Position numbers and translations under genes: made by a program
The notes under the pieces: model-generated
What the model saw: only the letters and a program-made list of their open reading frames with translations
Told to the model about the DNA's origin: nothing
Database searches by the model: none
Shown: positions 18,812 through 28,861 of the stretch, in pieces
Position numbering within the stretch: the first letter of the stretch is position 1
Layout: each line of letters opens with the position of its first letter
NCBI RefSeq assembly: GCF_002811945.1
Contig: NZ_NPDX01000001.1
Coordinates: 1,744,501-1,808,500, forward strand
DNA: 64,000 nucleotides
Direction of reading: 5' to 3'
DNA from: Leptospira harrisiae
GTDB lineage: Bacteria > Spirochaetota > Leptospiria > Leptospirales > Leptospiraceae

Positions 18812-20707
18812 ATGTTTATACTTTTTGACCTAATAACGATTTTATGCGGTGCAAAACTAATTAATGACAATTTTTTAAATTCGAAGAGATTCACTGAGGT
18901 TTTTTTTCTTTTCTTACTAGTTTATATTATACTGACACAAGAGATTCTATCTTTTTTTAATGTTTTAAACCAAACATTACCTCAATATCTCATTTCTTTT
19001 CTTTGTTTTTTCTGTTTAATACCATTCATAAAACAAATTAAATTCCATGTTCCTAAATTTCCAAAACCCTTTTTTCATAGATTGGCGGTTTCGATTTTTT
19101 TAGTATTTCTACTCCTTAACCTTTGTATCGTATTAATCTTACCGCCACATAACCATGATTCACTTGCTTATCAGATTCCTCGTATATTCGGCTATTTATC
19201 GCAAGAAAACTATGAAATATTTAGAACAAACTATTGGGCACAGGTCACTCACCCGCATGGAGCAACGAGTTTGTATATTTGGCTCTGGAAAGGAACAGGA
19301 TATCTACCATTATTACAAATGTTTAGTCTTCTTTCACTCCTAGTTTTATCCATATCGAGTTTTCATATTATGGAGCTAATTTCTGCAAATAGTAATGTAA
19401 AATATTTTTCTTTAGTTGCGAATCTCTTTATTGTTGAAACGTTATTAATTTCAACAACCACGCAAACTGATATTATCCAGACTGCTATAATTTTTAGCTC
19501 AATCAGTTTGTGCCTTTTTCTTAAGAACCCATTGATCCATTGGAATGATTCAAGAATCGCTATTATTTTAGGATTAATGGTGTTCCTACTCGCAGCCATC
19601 AAAGAAACCTTCGCTCTTTATGTCTTATCCATGATTCCCTTTTTTGGGAAAAATCTTTTACCAGCAAGAATACAATTTAAATTCCTTGGAATCAGTCTTC
19701 GAAACACGTTTATTATCGCATCAATTGCTTTCTTCGGCATTTTTTTTGGTTATACGACTAATCTAAAGCATTACGGATCTCCTATCGGACCACCAGAAGT
19801 TTTAAAAGAGCACACACTAATAAAAGATCCCATCTGGATCTCCGGTTTTGATAATCTAATTAGATTCACTTCAGATATTCTTACTCTTGACGGCCTTCCC
19901 CCTCAAGTTTTCAAGGAAACAAATCGTGATATAAAGACAATTGTTGCCAACATTTTTGCGGTTATATCAAAACACTACCTTTTGCCAAGGAACTCTAGGG
20001 CAGAGTTTAATCCAGAACGAGAACAAAGAATTCATGAAGATTTTTCATATGGTGGAATCTGGGGAATTATTGTATTTCTATCTGCATTTGTTTTACTTAT
20101 CAAAAGACCAGTTCATTTTCCAACAATTGCACAATTATTCCTCTATTCTGCATTCCTATACTTTATTATTAATGCTTTCGTCGGTCCTTATGATCCATGG
20201 AGAGGAAGATATTTTGCAGGAATGTTTTCCTTTCTCATCATACCAGTTTCGTTTTTTTTGTTTCAAACTGACAAAAATGCAATCCGCATAACGATCGCCA
20301 CTTTAGCACTAACATTTGCTAGTTTGTATGTAATAAGCAAAAGAGAAGGAAGAGAATATATAGGGAAAAACTCTGCTTTTTGGAAATCTTTTAATACCAA
20401 TTCATATACAAATGATCCTGATTACAAAGTCATAGCTGACTTAATTTATGAAAAAATGGAAGGAAAAGAGAAGCCAATATCTATCGGTATTTGTATTCCT
20501 CAGGACACACCTTCCCTTTTTTTATATAAATACGAAGGCTTTAGAGAGAATAACGTAATAACTATCTTTGATTATGAAGATGGACTTTCACCGCATTTGC
20601 TAAGTACGGTTGATTACACCTTCTTCCACGAAAATTATTTAGAGAAAATACCTTCGGATTTTGCTCTAAAAAGAGGATTCTACTTAAGAAAAACGATCAG
20701 ACAATAG
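18812..20707 (+). CDS. GT-C-like membrane glycosyltransferase, putative
   Basis: The protein has 631 residues: about eleven membrane helices and a soluble C-terminal part (about 510-631). After the early helices, a loop with NHDSLAYQIPRIFGYL carries an Asp-Ser in the position where ArnT/PMT-like GT-C enzymes keep a catalytic Asp; the HPHGATSLYIWLW segment also fits such proteins. They move sugars from polyprenyl phosphates in the membrane. The gene is more A+T-rich than its neighbours, which may indicate separate acquisition. The assignment is tentative. Confidence 0.5.
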   Translation: MFILFDLITILCGAKLINDNFLNSKRFTEVFFLFLLVYIILTQEILSFFNVLNQTLPQYLISFLCFFCLIPFIKQIKFHVPKFPKPFFHRLAVSIFLVFLLLNLCIVLILPPHNHDSLAYQIPRIFGYLSQENYEIFRTNYWAQVTHPHGATSLYIWLWKGTGYLPLLQMFSLLSLLVLSISSFHIMELISANSNVKYFSLVANLFIVETLLISTTTQTDIIQTAIIFSSISLCLFLKNPLIHWNDSRIAIILGLMVFLLAAIKETFALYVLSMIPFFGKNLLPARIQFKFLGISLRNTFIIASIAFFGIFFGYTTNLKHYGSPIGPPEVLKEHTLIKDPIWISGFDNLIRFTSDILTLDGLPPQVFKETNRDIKTIVANIFAVISKHYLLPRNSRAEFNPEREQRIHEDFSYGGIWGIIVFLSAFVLLIKRPVHFPTIAQLFLYSAFLYFIINAFVGPYDPWRGRYFAGMFSFLIIPVSFFLFQTDKNAIRITIATLALTFASLYVISKREGREYIGKNSAFWKSFNTNSYTNDPDYKVIADLIYEKMEGKEKPISIGICIPQDTPSLFLYKYEGFRENNVITIFDYEDGLSPHLLSTVDYTFFHENYLEKIPSDFALKRGFYLRKTIRQ

Positions 20708-20736
20708 AATCCTTTCTTTTAAAAATTCGGGGTCAC

Positions 20737-22998
20737 CTATAATGGAGTGATTTCCAAAACTTCTTTTCCGTCTTTCTCCATCACATCCACAAGAAAACGA
20801 CTTCCCTTCTCTTTCTGGAAAAGGATTTTTTTGGAAAGAGGTTTTCCAATTTCTGCATTGAGAATTCTTTGAATGGGTCTTGCTCCCATGGTTTTGTCGT
20901 AACCAGTTTCTGCCAAATATCTGACTGCTTTGTCTGATAACTCCAATTGAATTCCTTTTTCGTTGGCTTTGGCTTGCAAAGTGCGAAACATCCGTTTGAC
21001 AACTAGTTCCACTACTGCAATGGAAAGTGCACCAAATTCCACAACAGCAGTGAGTCGGTTACGAAATTCAGGTGTGAATGTTCTTTCGATGGCTTTGAGA
21101 GACCTGTCATCATACCTGTCAGTATCAAACCCAAGGAGGGGTTTGGAACTTTCCTGGGCACCGGTATTTGTTGTTAAGATCAGGATGACATTACGAAAAT
21201 CTGCCTTTTTCCCTGTGCTATCGGTGAGTGTGGCATGATCCATCACCTGCAAAAGGATATTATAAATATCTTCATGTGCCTTTTCAATTTCATCAAATAA
21301 CAAAACACAGTGGGGATTTTTACTTATGGCATCCGTGAGTTGACCACCTTGGTCATAACCCACATACCCGGGAGGGCTACCAATGAGACGAGATACTGAA
21401 TGTTTTTCCATATACTCACTCATATCAAAACGGAGAAACTCCACTCCCATTTTTTCTGCCAAAGTTTTTGCCACTTCGGTTTTGCCCACACCAGTAGGCC
21501 CTACAAAAAGAAAACTACCGATTGGTTTCCCTTCGTCACTGAGACCAGAGCGAGAATAATGGATGGCATCTACCACTTGTTCAATGGCATGGTCTTGTCC
21601 AAAAACAATGGATTTGATTTCCGAATCAAGAGTTTCTAATTTCTTTTTGTCATCGGCCTTGACGGTTTTTTCTGGAATTTTTGCAATTTTAGCAACAAGG
21701 GATTCGATTTCCAAAATCCCTATTTGTTTTTTTGCCTTGTCCTTTTTTTCGTCGCGTAACTTTACAAAGGCGCCAGATTCATCCATTAAATCTATGGCTT
21801 TGTCTGGTAAAAATCGATCCCTTAGGTGAAGGCTAGATAAATCCACACAAGCTTCGATGGCTTTGGCACTGTAAGTAACGCCGTGAAAGGATTCGTATTT
21901 GGGTTTGAGACCTTTCAAAATTTCGATCGCATCTTCTCTGGATGGTTCTGAGACTTCAATCTTTTGGAACCTACGAGATAAGGCATGATCCTTTTCAAAA
22001 ATCGATTTATACTCTTTGTAAGTAGTTGTTCCAATGCATTTCAATTCCCCATTGGCAAGAGCAGGTTTCATCAAATTGGAAGCATCCAAACTCCCACCAG
22101 AGACCGCACCGGCACCCACTATGGTGTGGATTTCATCCACAAAGATAATCCGTTCTGGTTTCCCAACAACTTCTTGTAAGATGGCTTTCAAACGTTCTTC
22201 AAATTCCCCGCGAAATTTGGTTCCTGCCATCACAAGCCCCATATCTAGTGAGTAAATTTCTAAACCCAGTAAACTTTTTGGAACAAGGCCTTTTACTACT
22301 CGTTCGGCGATCCCTTCCACAATAGAAGTTTTTCCGACTCCAGCCTCTCCCACAAAAATAGGATTATTTTTACGACGCCGAGATAAAATATGGATCGTTC
22401 TTTCAATTTCAACTTCTCGGCCAATACAAGGATCTAATTTTCCTAACCTTGCTCTTTCCGTAAGATTAACACAAAATTTTTCCAGTGCGGATTTCCGAGA
22501 ACCACCTTCAACTTCTTCTGCATCCGTTTCTTCGGCAAAATTTGGTTCTTCGGATTCCGTTTCTTTTTTAATTCCATGGGACATGTATTTAATTACGTCC
22601 AGACGGTTCACTTCTTGTTTGGCGAGTAAATAATAGGCTTGGCTATCTTCTTCTCTAAAAAGTGCTACAAGAACATTGTTTCCATCCACTTCTTCTTTGC
22701 CAGAATTTTGAACATGGAAGGCTGCAAACTGGATGACAAACTGAACACCGACAGTGTATCTTGGTTGGATTTTTAAATCTGGAACGGCTATGGTAGAAAG
22801 ATCTTCTTCAAAGTATTCTGTCAGTTCTTTTCTCAGCAGATCCAAATCACAACCTACATTGACTAAAACTTCTTTTGTTTTTTCATTATAGGTAAGACCA
22901 TATAACAAGTGTTCTAATGTAATAAATTCATGGTGGTATTTACTTGCTTCGTTACCAGCAAGTTCTAAGGTTTTTTCTAAATCTAGGGAAAGGTTCAT
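20737..22998 (-). CDS. clpA: ATP-dependent Clp protease ATPase subunit ClpA
   Basis: The protein has 753 residues from ATG 22998, which follows an AGGAGG site; the upstream in-frame codons lie in clpS. The N-terminal Clp_N domain (about 1-140) binds ClpS. AAA module 1 has Walker A GEAGVGKTS and DEIHTIVGAG. Module 2 has GPTGVGKTE and the MSEYMEKH segment. ClpA unfolds substrates for ClpP. It overlaps clpS by 4 bases (ATGA), showing coupled translation. clpP is not in this window. Confidence 0.97.
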   Translation of the reverse strand: MNLSLDLEKTLELAGNEASKYHHEFITLEHLLYGLTYNEKTKEVLVNVGCDLDLLRKELTEYFEEDLSTIAVPDLKIQPRYTVGVQFVIQFAAFHVQNSGKEEVDGNNVLVALFREEDSQAYYLLAKQEVNRLDVIKYMSHGIKKETESEEPNFAEETDAEEVEGGSRKSALEKFCVNLTERARLGKLDPCIGREVEIERTIHILSRRRKNNPIFVGEAGVGKTSIVEGIAERVVKGLVPKSLLGLEIYSLDMGLVMAGTKFRGEFEERLKAILQEVVGKPERIIFVDEIHTIVGAGAVSGGSLDASNLMKPALANGELKCIGTTTYKEYKSIFEKDHALSRRFQKIEVSEPSREDAIEILKGLKPKYESFHGVTYSAKAIEACVDLSSLHLRDRFLPDKAIDLMDESGAFVKLRDEKKDKAKKQIGILEIESLVAKIAKIPEKTVKADDKKKLETLDSEIKSIVFGQDHAIEQVVDAIHYSRSGLSDEGKPIGSFLFVGPTGVGKTEVAKTLAEKMGVEFLRFDMSEYMEKHSVSRLIGSPPGYVGYDQGGQLTDAISKNPHCVLLFDEIEKAHEDIYNILLQVMDHATLTDSTGKKADFRNVILILTTNTGAQESSKPLLGFDTDRYDDRSLKAIERTFTPEFRNRLTAVVEFGALSIAVVELVVKRMFRTLQAKANEKGIQLELSDKAVRYLAETGYDKTMGARPIQRILNAEIGKPLSKKILFQKEKGSRFLVDVMEKDGKEVLEITPL

Positions 22999-23336
22999 TC
23001 GTCCTCCTCTTTCGCCAATTGGCATTGTAATGGATGCCCCGCATCATCTGCGAGTTTATGTACTTCTGCAACTTTTGTCCGAGCAATGTCCAAAGAATAC
23101 ACCCCACAAACGGCTGATCCTGAAGTATGAGCCTTCCACATAATTTGACGAGATTCTTCCATTGTTTTCCGAAATACATTTGCTAGTACAAAGACGACAA
23201 ATTCCTGCGGAGTGTAGTCGTCATTGATCAGAATTACCTTATACCGATCTGGCTTTTTTAATTTCTTTTTCTGTTTTTCTCTTTCGAGAAGTTCCACATT
23301 CATATCTGTATAAGATTTACGTTTTGGATCTGACAC
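22995..23336 (-). CDS. clpS: Clp adaptor ClpS
   Basis: The protein has 113 residues. The adaptor core has YKVILINDDYTPQEFVV near residue 34 and MWKAHTSGSAVCGVYSLDIARTKV, matching the ClpS family with its Asn-Asp pair that binds N-degron termini. It delivers N-end-rule substrates to ClpA. The start is GTG 23336, right after the TAA of the upstream gene, with a GGAGGG site inside that gene. It is co-translated with clpA. Confidence 0.95.
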   Translation of the reverse strand: MSDPKRKSYTDMNVELLEREKQKKKLKKPDRYKVILINDDYTPQEFVVFVLANVFRKTMEESRQIMWKAHTSGSAVCGVYSLDIARTKVAEVHKLADDAGHPLQCQLAKEEDE

Positions 23337-24503
23337 TTAGGTTCCCTCCCGGAGTGATTTGATAGGCGACTGTGAATTATAAGCGGAAATATTTTCTCTT
23401 TCCATAGTGATTTCTAGTTCCAAATAGGACTCAATAGCGGCTCTTCCCTGTTCATTATAAATATGATGCAAACTATACATGGGAACGGCTTCATATCCTC
23501 TTAAAAATTTATGTTCGCCTTGTGCCCCGGCTTCCACTCGTTCCATTTTATGTTCAATTGCAAAATCAATCAATCGGTAATAACAACATTCAAAATGTAA
23601 GTTGGGAACATGTTCCAATGCTCCCCAATACCTTCCAAACAGGAACCCGTCCCGAAATACATTCCAACTCCCACCGATAGGATTACCAGAAAGGTCGGAT
23701 GCCAAAACAAGTACCAATCGGTGGCGAAAATTTTGATGCATTTCTAAAAAGAATTTCCGATTCAAATAGGGTTGCCCCCATTTTTTGGAATGGGTGTCCT
23801 GATAAAACTGATAAAAGATACGAGCGTGGTCTTCTGTGATTTGGTCACCTGTTAGAGTTTGAATCCGAAGTCCCGATTCTGAAATTTTTCGCCTTTCCTG
23901 GCGGATCGTTTTTCTACGGTCTTTGACAAGAGTAGATAAAAACTCTTCAAAATTCGCAAAACCTTTGTTAAACCAGTGGTATTGATGAGAAAGCCTAGGT
24001 GCAAATGAATTTTGTATGCCTAACTTCTGTTCTTCCTCTTTACAAAATAAAATATGAACGGATGAAGTTCCTTTTTCCTTTCCATAGGCCAAAACTGTTT
24101 GTAAAAGAAGAGAACTCAAATTTTCTTTTTCCTCTTCGTTTAAACCGTCGGAAAGTAAAATCCGAGAACCCGTCACAGGAGTGAAAGGAACGGCAATCGT
24201 CACTTTGGGGTAATAAGGAATTCCCGCGCGGTGGAAGGCATTGGCCCATTGGAAATCAAAAATATATTCCCCATACGAATCACTCCGAAGGTAGGCAGGA
24301 AGGACTCCCACCAAAACCCCATCTCGCCTAGCGGAAGTTAAAACTGGAATCCAATCTGAATTTCCAATACAACCAGTGTTTTCTAAAGCAGATAGGAATT
24401 CGTATTCTTGGAAGACGGAATCAGGTGGTACCAAAAGATTCCATTCTTCCTTTGTAAAGTCCCGAAAGGTATCGGATATTTTTATCGCAAACGATTCATT
24501 CAA
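23337..24503 (-). CDS. Peptidogalycan/FemAB-like N-acyltransferase
   Basis: The protein has 388 residues. It shows the two-lobed GNAT/FemAB-like pattern of the COG3146 group, with FQWANAFHRAGIPYYPKV, RKTIRQERRKI, and a C-terminal part with HFECCYYRLIDFAIEHKMERVEAGAQGEHK. Such proteins are predicted N-acyltransferases with unknown acceptors. The start appears to be TTG 24503. It lies 15 bases after the SpoIIE gene and touches clpS, so it is in one minus-strand unit with clpS-clpA. Confidence 0.75.
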   Translation of the reverse strand: MNESFAIKISDTFRDFTKEEWNLLVPPDSVFQEYEFLSALENTGCIGNSDWIPVLTSARRDGVLVGVLPAYLRSDSYGEYIFDFQWANAFHRAGIPYYPKVTIAVPFTPVTGSRILLSDGLNEEEKENLSSLLLQTVLAYGKEKGTSSVHILFCKEEEQKLGIQNSFAPRLSHQYHWFNKGFANFEEFLSTLVKDRRKTIRQERRKISESGLRIQTLTGDQITEDHARIFYQFYQDTHSKKWGQPYLNRKFFLEMHQNFRHRLVLVLASDLSGNPIGGSWNVFRDGFLFGRYWGALEHVPNLHFECCYYRLIDFAIEHKMERVEAGAQGEHKFLRGYEAVPMYSLHHIYNEQGRAAIESYLELEITMERENISAYNSQSPIKSLREGT

Positions 24504-24518
24504 TGTAGACTTTAGACT

Positions 24519-27500
24519 CTAACTAACTACATCTTGTTTGTTTTGTTTTTTCCGAATGTGGTCAAGAAGCCTTTGCAAACTTGGATTTTCAGGATCGAGT
24601 TCCAAGGCCGAACTCAGAATGTTCTCTGCCCGGGAAAGATTTTTATCCGCCAAATAGGTCTGACCCAAATTGATCAAGTTTTTGACATGGTTTGGATCAC
24701 GTAGGCGCACCCTTTCCCCAAAATCGATGGCAGTTTTGATATCAGCCACTTTTCTTGCACAAAAAGCAGTGATGTACATAATTTCCGTATCCATAGGTTT
24801 TAACAAACTATAGTCTTTGGCCATTTTTTTGGCATTTCCATAGTCTTTGAGTTTCAAATAGAGTTGGATGAATTTCTTTTTGATCTCCGGAATGTTCTCT
24901 TCCAAAGAATTTGCTTGTTCCAAGTATGAAACCGCCTCTTGGAGATCCGCAGATTCGCTCGCTTCTTTGGCTTTATGTAAAAGCGATTGGATTTCTTTTA
25001 GTCTTTCTTTTTCAATTTTATAACGTTCTTTTTCTTCGATGAACGATACACGTAAAAGCGAAAGGTCATCCGTGAGGCTACCGTATTGGCGCAATTCTTC
25101 GTAAATTTGATCCAAATCTCCTTTTCCTGATTCTACGACTTTCAGGAAAAGTCTTTCGTCTTCATTGATCACTCGTTTCCCATCTTCTGTATGCGAAATG
25201 AGTAAATCATCCCGACCATCGGACCCAGCAATCAAAACATCACCAGCTTCTAATTGAAAGGTTTTGATATACAAATTTCCTTGTACGCCTGAAGTTCCGA
25301 GTTTACGAAACATAAGTTCGTTTTCGATAAAGCTGGCAATCCCGTCTCGGTAAAGAACCATCCACGGGTGTTCTGCATTAATGAAATACAATAACCCAGT
25401 TTCATTATCAATGAGACCAAGGACAAGTGAGACAAGCATAGATCCATCAAAACCCTCAAAGATCTTATGAAGTTCTAAAAATGTATTTTTAATCCATCTT
25501 TCTGGATATGTGTTTCTTGCTTCACTAAGAAGTTGTGTCCTTGTAATGATTGATTCAAAAACAGAACCAAGGACAAGTGCCCCACCAGCACCTTGCATGG
25601 ATTTACCCATGGCATCTGCATTCAGAAATACAGTATAGGAACGATTGTTAAGAAAAATTTGATTAGCGATATTCAAATCCCCACCAATCTCCTTTTCATA
25701 TTGGCGAAAGGTAAATTTTTTCTTCTGTTCCAATAAAAAATCTACTTGTACATTATCATGATTCGCATGATTGGCATTAAACGGTTGTAAAAGAAGGGAA
25801 GTTAAAAAATAATCCCCATCTTGTTGGTGTTTGAGAGATTGGACTTCTTTTAAGGAATTTTCTAACTCTTTTGTACGCTCTTGTACCTTTACTTCCAATT
25901 GGTCTGCATACTGTTCCAACTTCTTTCTTGCTGCTTGGATGGAACGCACCATTCGGTTGAAGGATCTCGCCATAAACCCAATATCATCTTCTACATAAAC
26001 AGTCAATCTATGTTCTAAGTTTCCAGAGTTTACCTCTGTCAAACCTTCTATGATTTGTTCGATTGGTCTTAAGAGTGCAAATAGGAAAAACAAACGATAT
26101 CCAAAAATCACAAGTACAGCCAGAGACAGTACACCGATGATCCAAGGAAGTGTAACTTCTTCTTGGAATTCGCGGTAATCTAAATAAGGATAACCTACTT
26201 CATGGATGAGACCCTTTTCTTTATCCACTACCAAATAACTGACAAAAAACGAATACTTAGGATTGTCCTCTGAGAACTTGACTTTACCTCGGTAATTTCT
26301 ATCTCCATGGTTAGGCATTGGTGCAAACATTTGATCAAGAACTTCCGATTTTTTTTCTTCCGGGAGTTTTGATTCTAAAACGGAACGTGCAGCTCCATAA
26401 AAACCTGACAGTGGGCCCTCTTTTTTTGAAACAAGAGATTCCGCTCCTTCCGAAAAATTCTTCGCAGGGATTTCTCTTAATTTGTTTCTTGTGTATAGAA
26501 TTTTCCGTTTTTCTGATTCAAGCTCATCAATCAATGATTCCGGAGTTGAAATTTTATCTGATGCCAAAAGACGTTTGATCTCTGCCGCATAACCCTTGCT
26601 TGTTTCAGGAAGTTTTGGTAATAAATTGCCAGTTTTTTCTTTCCAATTTGTTTGATTCTTAAAAGAAAGTATAGTCTCTAATGCCCAGGAATTCCAATAT
26701 TCAGATTCATAACCAACCGGATCTACAGCAGTTACATCCATACCATTCTTCTGAAGAAACTCTTTTTGATGAATATCATACGTATAATGAAAACTGGGAA
26801 TTTGGTCTGTTTCGATTCCAACAATATAGTTTTTTGCCCTAGCCGTATGCACCATATCATAGTTTGCTTCGGATTGTTGGATCACTGAATAAGCAACCAA
26901 CTGCAAAACAAGTAAAAACGAAGCAAGTGAGATTCCTATGATTCTAGATATGATAGTGGTTTTGTCTTTTGTGTTGTTGATATAAACTACGTTAGCAACA
27001 AATAATCCAATCACCAATACAAGATCAGTGATTGTTTGATAAAGTCCACGTCCTATGGCACCATCTCTTGACTGTGCATTCATGATTCCAGGTAGGATCG
27101 TCACAAGTATGAATGCGATGAGAATACTTGCAGTAGCAAACCGAGATTCCTTTGGCATCTTAAAAATTTGAAGAATGGCAACCAAAGAAAAAGTAACAAA
27201 AAAAACTAAAACGATAAGTGCGTATGCCTTGTAAAAGACCGGAACTGGAAAATCCCAATAATGCCCACTAAAAAAGAATAACCTACCAGCCGTTAAACTT
27301 ATATAAACAAAATATCCGGTAACTGTTACAACAACAAAGGTCATGATTCGAAAAAGGTTCTTTTTCAACCGTGGAAAATAAACTTCGGGATAACTTAAGA
27401 AAAAACTGGTTAAATAGGAAGCTCCTGCCATGGCTCCAATGATCACAAACCAACGCATATAAGCGGAGGCAGGTCCCATAAAGGAAAAGTTAATCATATA

Positions 27501-27668
27501 ACCAAAATGGAAAAGTCCAAGCCAAAGAGTTCCCATCCCAAGTCGGTAGGTAGCCTCTGATTTTTCTTTCACCGTTAAAAAAAATTGTGCATTGTAAAAA
27601 GTAAAAATAACACCGACAAGAGAGCCGAATGTATAAAAATCAAACGCTATATTTCCCCAAGAGTTCAT
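24519..27668 (-). CDS. Multi-TM sensor with HAMP, SpoIIE PP2C phosphatase and TPR region
   Basis: The protein has 1049 residues. Seven to eight helices fill residues 1-265. An extracytoplasmic segment (about 270-500) follows, then a helix and a HAMP domain (about 505-590) with GFMARSFNRMV. The SpoIIE phosphatase (about 620-870) contains EIGGDLNIANQIF, NADAMGKSMQGAGGAL, GSDGRDDLL and TDDLSLLRV, so the metal-binding Asp residues are kept. TPR-like helices (about 890-1040) end it. Such phosphatases usually act on anti-anti-sigma proteins; the partner is not here. The fusion of sensor, phosphatase and TPR is typical of leptospires. Confidence 0.88.
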   Translation of the reverse strand: MNSWGNIAFDFYTFGSLVGVIFTFYNAQFFLTVKEKSEATYRLGMGTLWLGLFHFGYMINFSFMGPASAYMRWFVIIGAMAGASYLTSFFLSYPEVYFPRLKKNLFRIMTFVVVTVTGYFVYISLTAGRLFFFSGHYWDFPVPVFYKAYALIVLVFFVTFSLVAILQIFKMPKESRFATASILIAFILVTILPGIMNAQSRDGAIGRGLYQTITDLVLVIGLFVANVVYINNTKDKTTIISRIIGISLASFLLVLQLVAYSVIQQSEANYDMVHTARAKNYIVGIETDQIPSFHYTYDIHQKEFLQKNGMDVTAVDPVGYESEYWNSWALETILSFKNQTNWKEKTGNLLPKLPETSKGYAAEIKRLLASDKISTPESLIDELESEKRKILYTRNKLREIPAKNFSEGAESLVSKKEGPLSGFYGAARSVLESKLPEEKKSEVLDQMFAPMPNHGDRNYRGKVKFSEDNPKYSFFVSYLVVDKEKGLIHEVGYPYLDYREFQEEVTLPWIIGVLSLAVLVIFGYRLFFLFALLRPIEQIIEGLTEVNSGNLEHRLTVYVEDDIGFMARSFNRMVRSIQAARKKLEQYADQLEVKVQERTKELENSLKEVQSLKHQQDGDYFLTSLLLQPFNANHANHDNVQVDFLLEQKKKFTFRQYEKEIGGDLNIANQIFLNNRSYTVFLNADAMGKSMQGAGGALVLGSVFESIITRTQLLSEARNTYPERWIKNTFLELHKIFEGFDGSMLVSLVLGLIDNETGLLYFINAEHPWMVLYRDGIASFIENELMFRKLGTSGVQGNLYIKTFQLEAGDVLIAGSDGRDDLLISHTEDGKRVINEDERLFLKVVESGKGDLDQIYEELRQYGSLTDDLSLLRVSFIEEKERYKIEKERLKEIQSLLHKAKEASESADLQEAVSYLEQANSLEENIPEIKKKFIQLYLKLKDYGNAKKMAKDYSLLKPMDTEIMYITAFCARKVADIKTAIDFGERVRLRDPNHVKNLINLGQTYLADKNLSRAENILSSALELDPENPSLQRLLDHIRKKQNKQDVVS

Positions 27669-27695
27669 GGGTGAAAACCCTAACAGAAAAGGAAA

Positions 27696-28337
27696 TCATG
27701 TCAACTTTGTATTTCTTTTCTTCCTAATTTGGTATAGAAAGTACAAAAAAAGAAAAATGAGAACCATTCCAATGGTCTGGTTGTAGTATGATAGCATAAC
27801 AACGATTTGGTTCCAATTCGAACCGAGAAGAGAACCCCCAAAAAGGAGTAGGCCACACCAAATGGAAATCGCAACGGAATACAAAAGAATAAATTTAATG
27901 ACGTTCATTTTGGACATACCAGCAACAATGGAGACAAAGAAGCGAATCCCAGCTGAAAATCGAGACAATAGAACGACAATTACCTCATGCTTTCGAAACC
28001 ATTCCAGAGTTTTATGTAGATTTTCCTCCTGGTAGAGAGCCGATAAAAAAGGAAACCTGGATCGCTTTAGAAATTGTAAGATCCTCTCACCAAAATAATA
28101 CATCGCCAAGGCCCCAAGCAGGTTTCCTATATAGGTTGCCCCTACGATAGAAAGTATGGATAAAGGGGAACCAGGATTGGAAGATAAAAAGCCTGAAAAT
28201 ACGGTAACCGTGTCTCCGGGCCATGGGGGAAAAATATTTTCAAGAAAGTTTGAAAAACAGAAAAAAGCCCAAAGGACTACTGGGGGCAATGCCAGGATCT
28301 GATTCAAAAATTTATCAAATTGTAGAAAATCCAGCAC
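27696..28337 (-). CDS. DedA family membrane protein
   Basis: The protein has 213 residues with a typical DedA layout: FLENIFPPWPGDTVTVFSG early, GNLLGALAMYYFGERI, and RFSAGIRFFVSIVAGMSKM later. DedA proteins are inner-membrane proteins that help maintain proton motive force and undecaprenyl-phosphate recycling. It appears to start at GTG 28337, without a strong ribosome site. It precedes the SpoIIE gene by 27 bases on the same strand. Confidence 0.88.
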   Translation of the reverse strand: MLDFLQFDKFLNQILALPPVVLWAFFCFSNFLENIFPPWPGDTVTVFSGFLSSNPGSPLSILSIVGATYIGNLLGALAMYYFGERILQFLKRSRFPFLSALYQEENLHKTLEWFRKHEVIVVLLSRFSAGIRFFVSIVAGMSKMNVIKFILLYSVAISIWCGLLLFGGSLLGSNWNQIVVMLSYYNQTIGMVLIFLFLYFLYQIRKKRNTKLT

Positions 28338-28427
28338 ATGGAAAAGGAAATGCTTTCCAACCAGTTGGCAACAAAGATTTAAAAAAATGAATGGAAGGAA
28401 TCACTAGTTTCACATTTGCTTTCCGTA

Positions 28428-28859
28428 ATGCTTCGATTTTTGCCAATTTTCCTATTTATTTTCTGGGAATGTCGTCCCATTCCTCAAACCGAAATCTATC
28501 GTTTCGACCAAATCGTGGTGACAAAATTCCCAGCCAGTGCTCCTCCTGCTTTTCCCCAGTCTTTCTTTCCCGAAAAGGTAACTTTATTGCAATCCAGCGA
28601 ATTCAAAACGAGCCATATCCATACCAAAGAAGCAAGTCTTCTCATGGAATCAGGAGAAAGTTTAGCCATGATTCAAAAGCGAATCGAATCAAGAGCTGCC
28701 CAAGGTGACTGGAAACTCATCGATAAAAGTGAAAAAGATGGAGAAGTTTCCTACTTACTCGAAGGATTTATTAAAAAATCCCTATCTATCATTATTTCCG
28801 AAAGTGGCGCCAACACAAACTACATACGATTTTATTTCAGAAAACATTCTAGTTATTAA
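28428..28859 (+). CDS. Putative lipoprotein, unknown
   Basis: ATG 28428 is used, giving 143 residues; an in-frame TTG at 28416 is less likely. The N-terminus MLRFLPIFLFIFWECRP has a hydrophobic stretch followed by Cys15, which could be a relaxed spirochaete lipobox (FWEC). The rest is soluble with no recognised domain. The next gene begins 2 bases after its stop, so they are probably co-transcribed. The lipoprotein prediction is an inference. Confidence 0.6.
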   Translation: MLRFLPIFLFIFWECRPIPQTEIYRFDQIVVTKFPASAPPAFPQSFFPEKVTLLQSSEFKTSHIHTKEASLLMESGESLAMIQKRIESRAAQGDWKLIDKSEKDGEVSYLLEGFIKKSLSIIISESGANTNYIRFYFRKHSSY

Positions 28860-28861
28860 TT

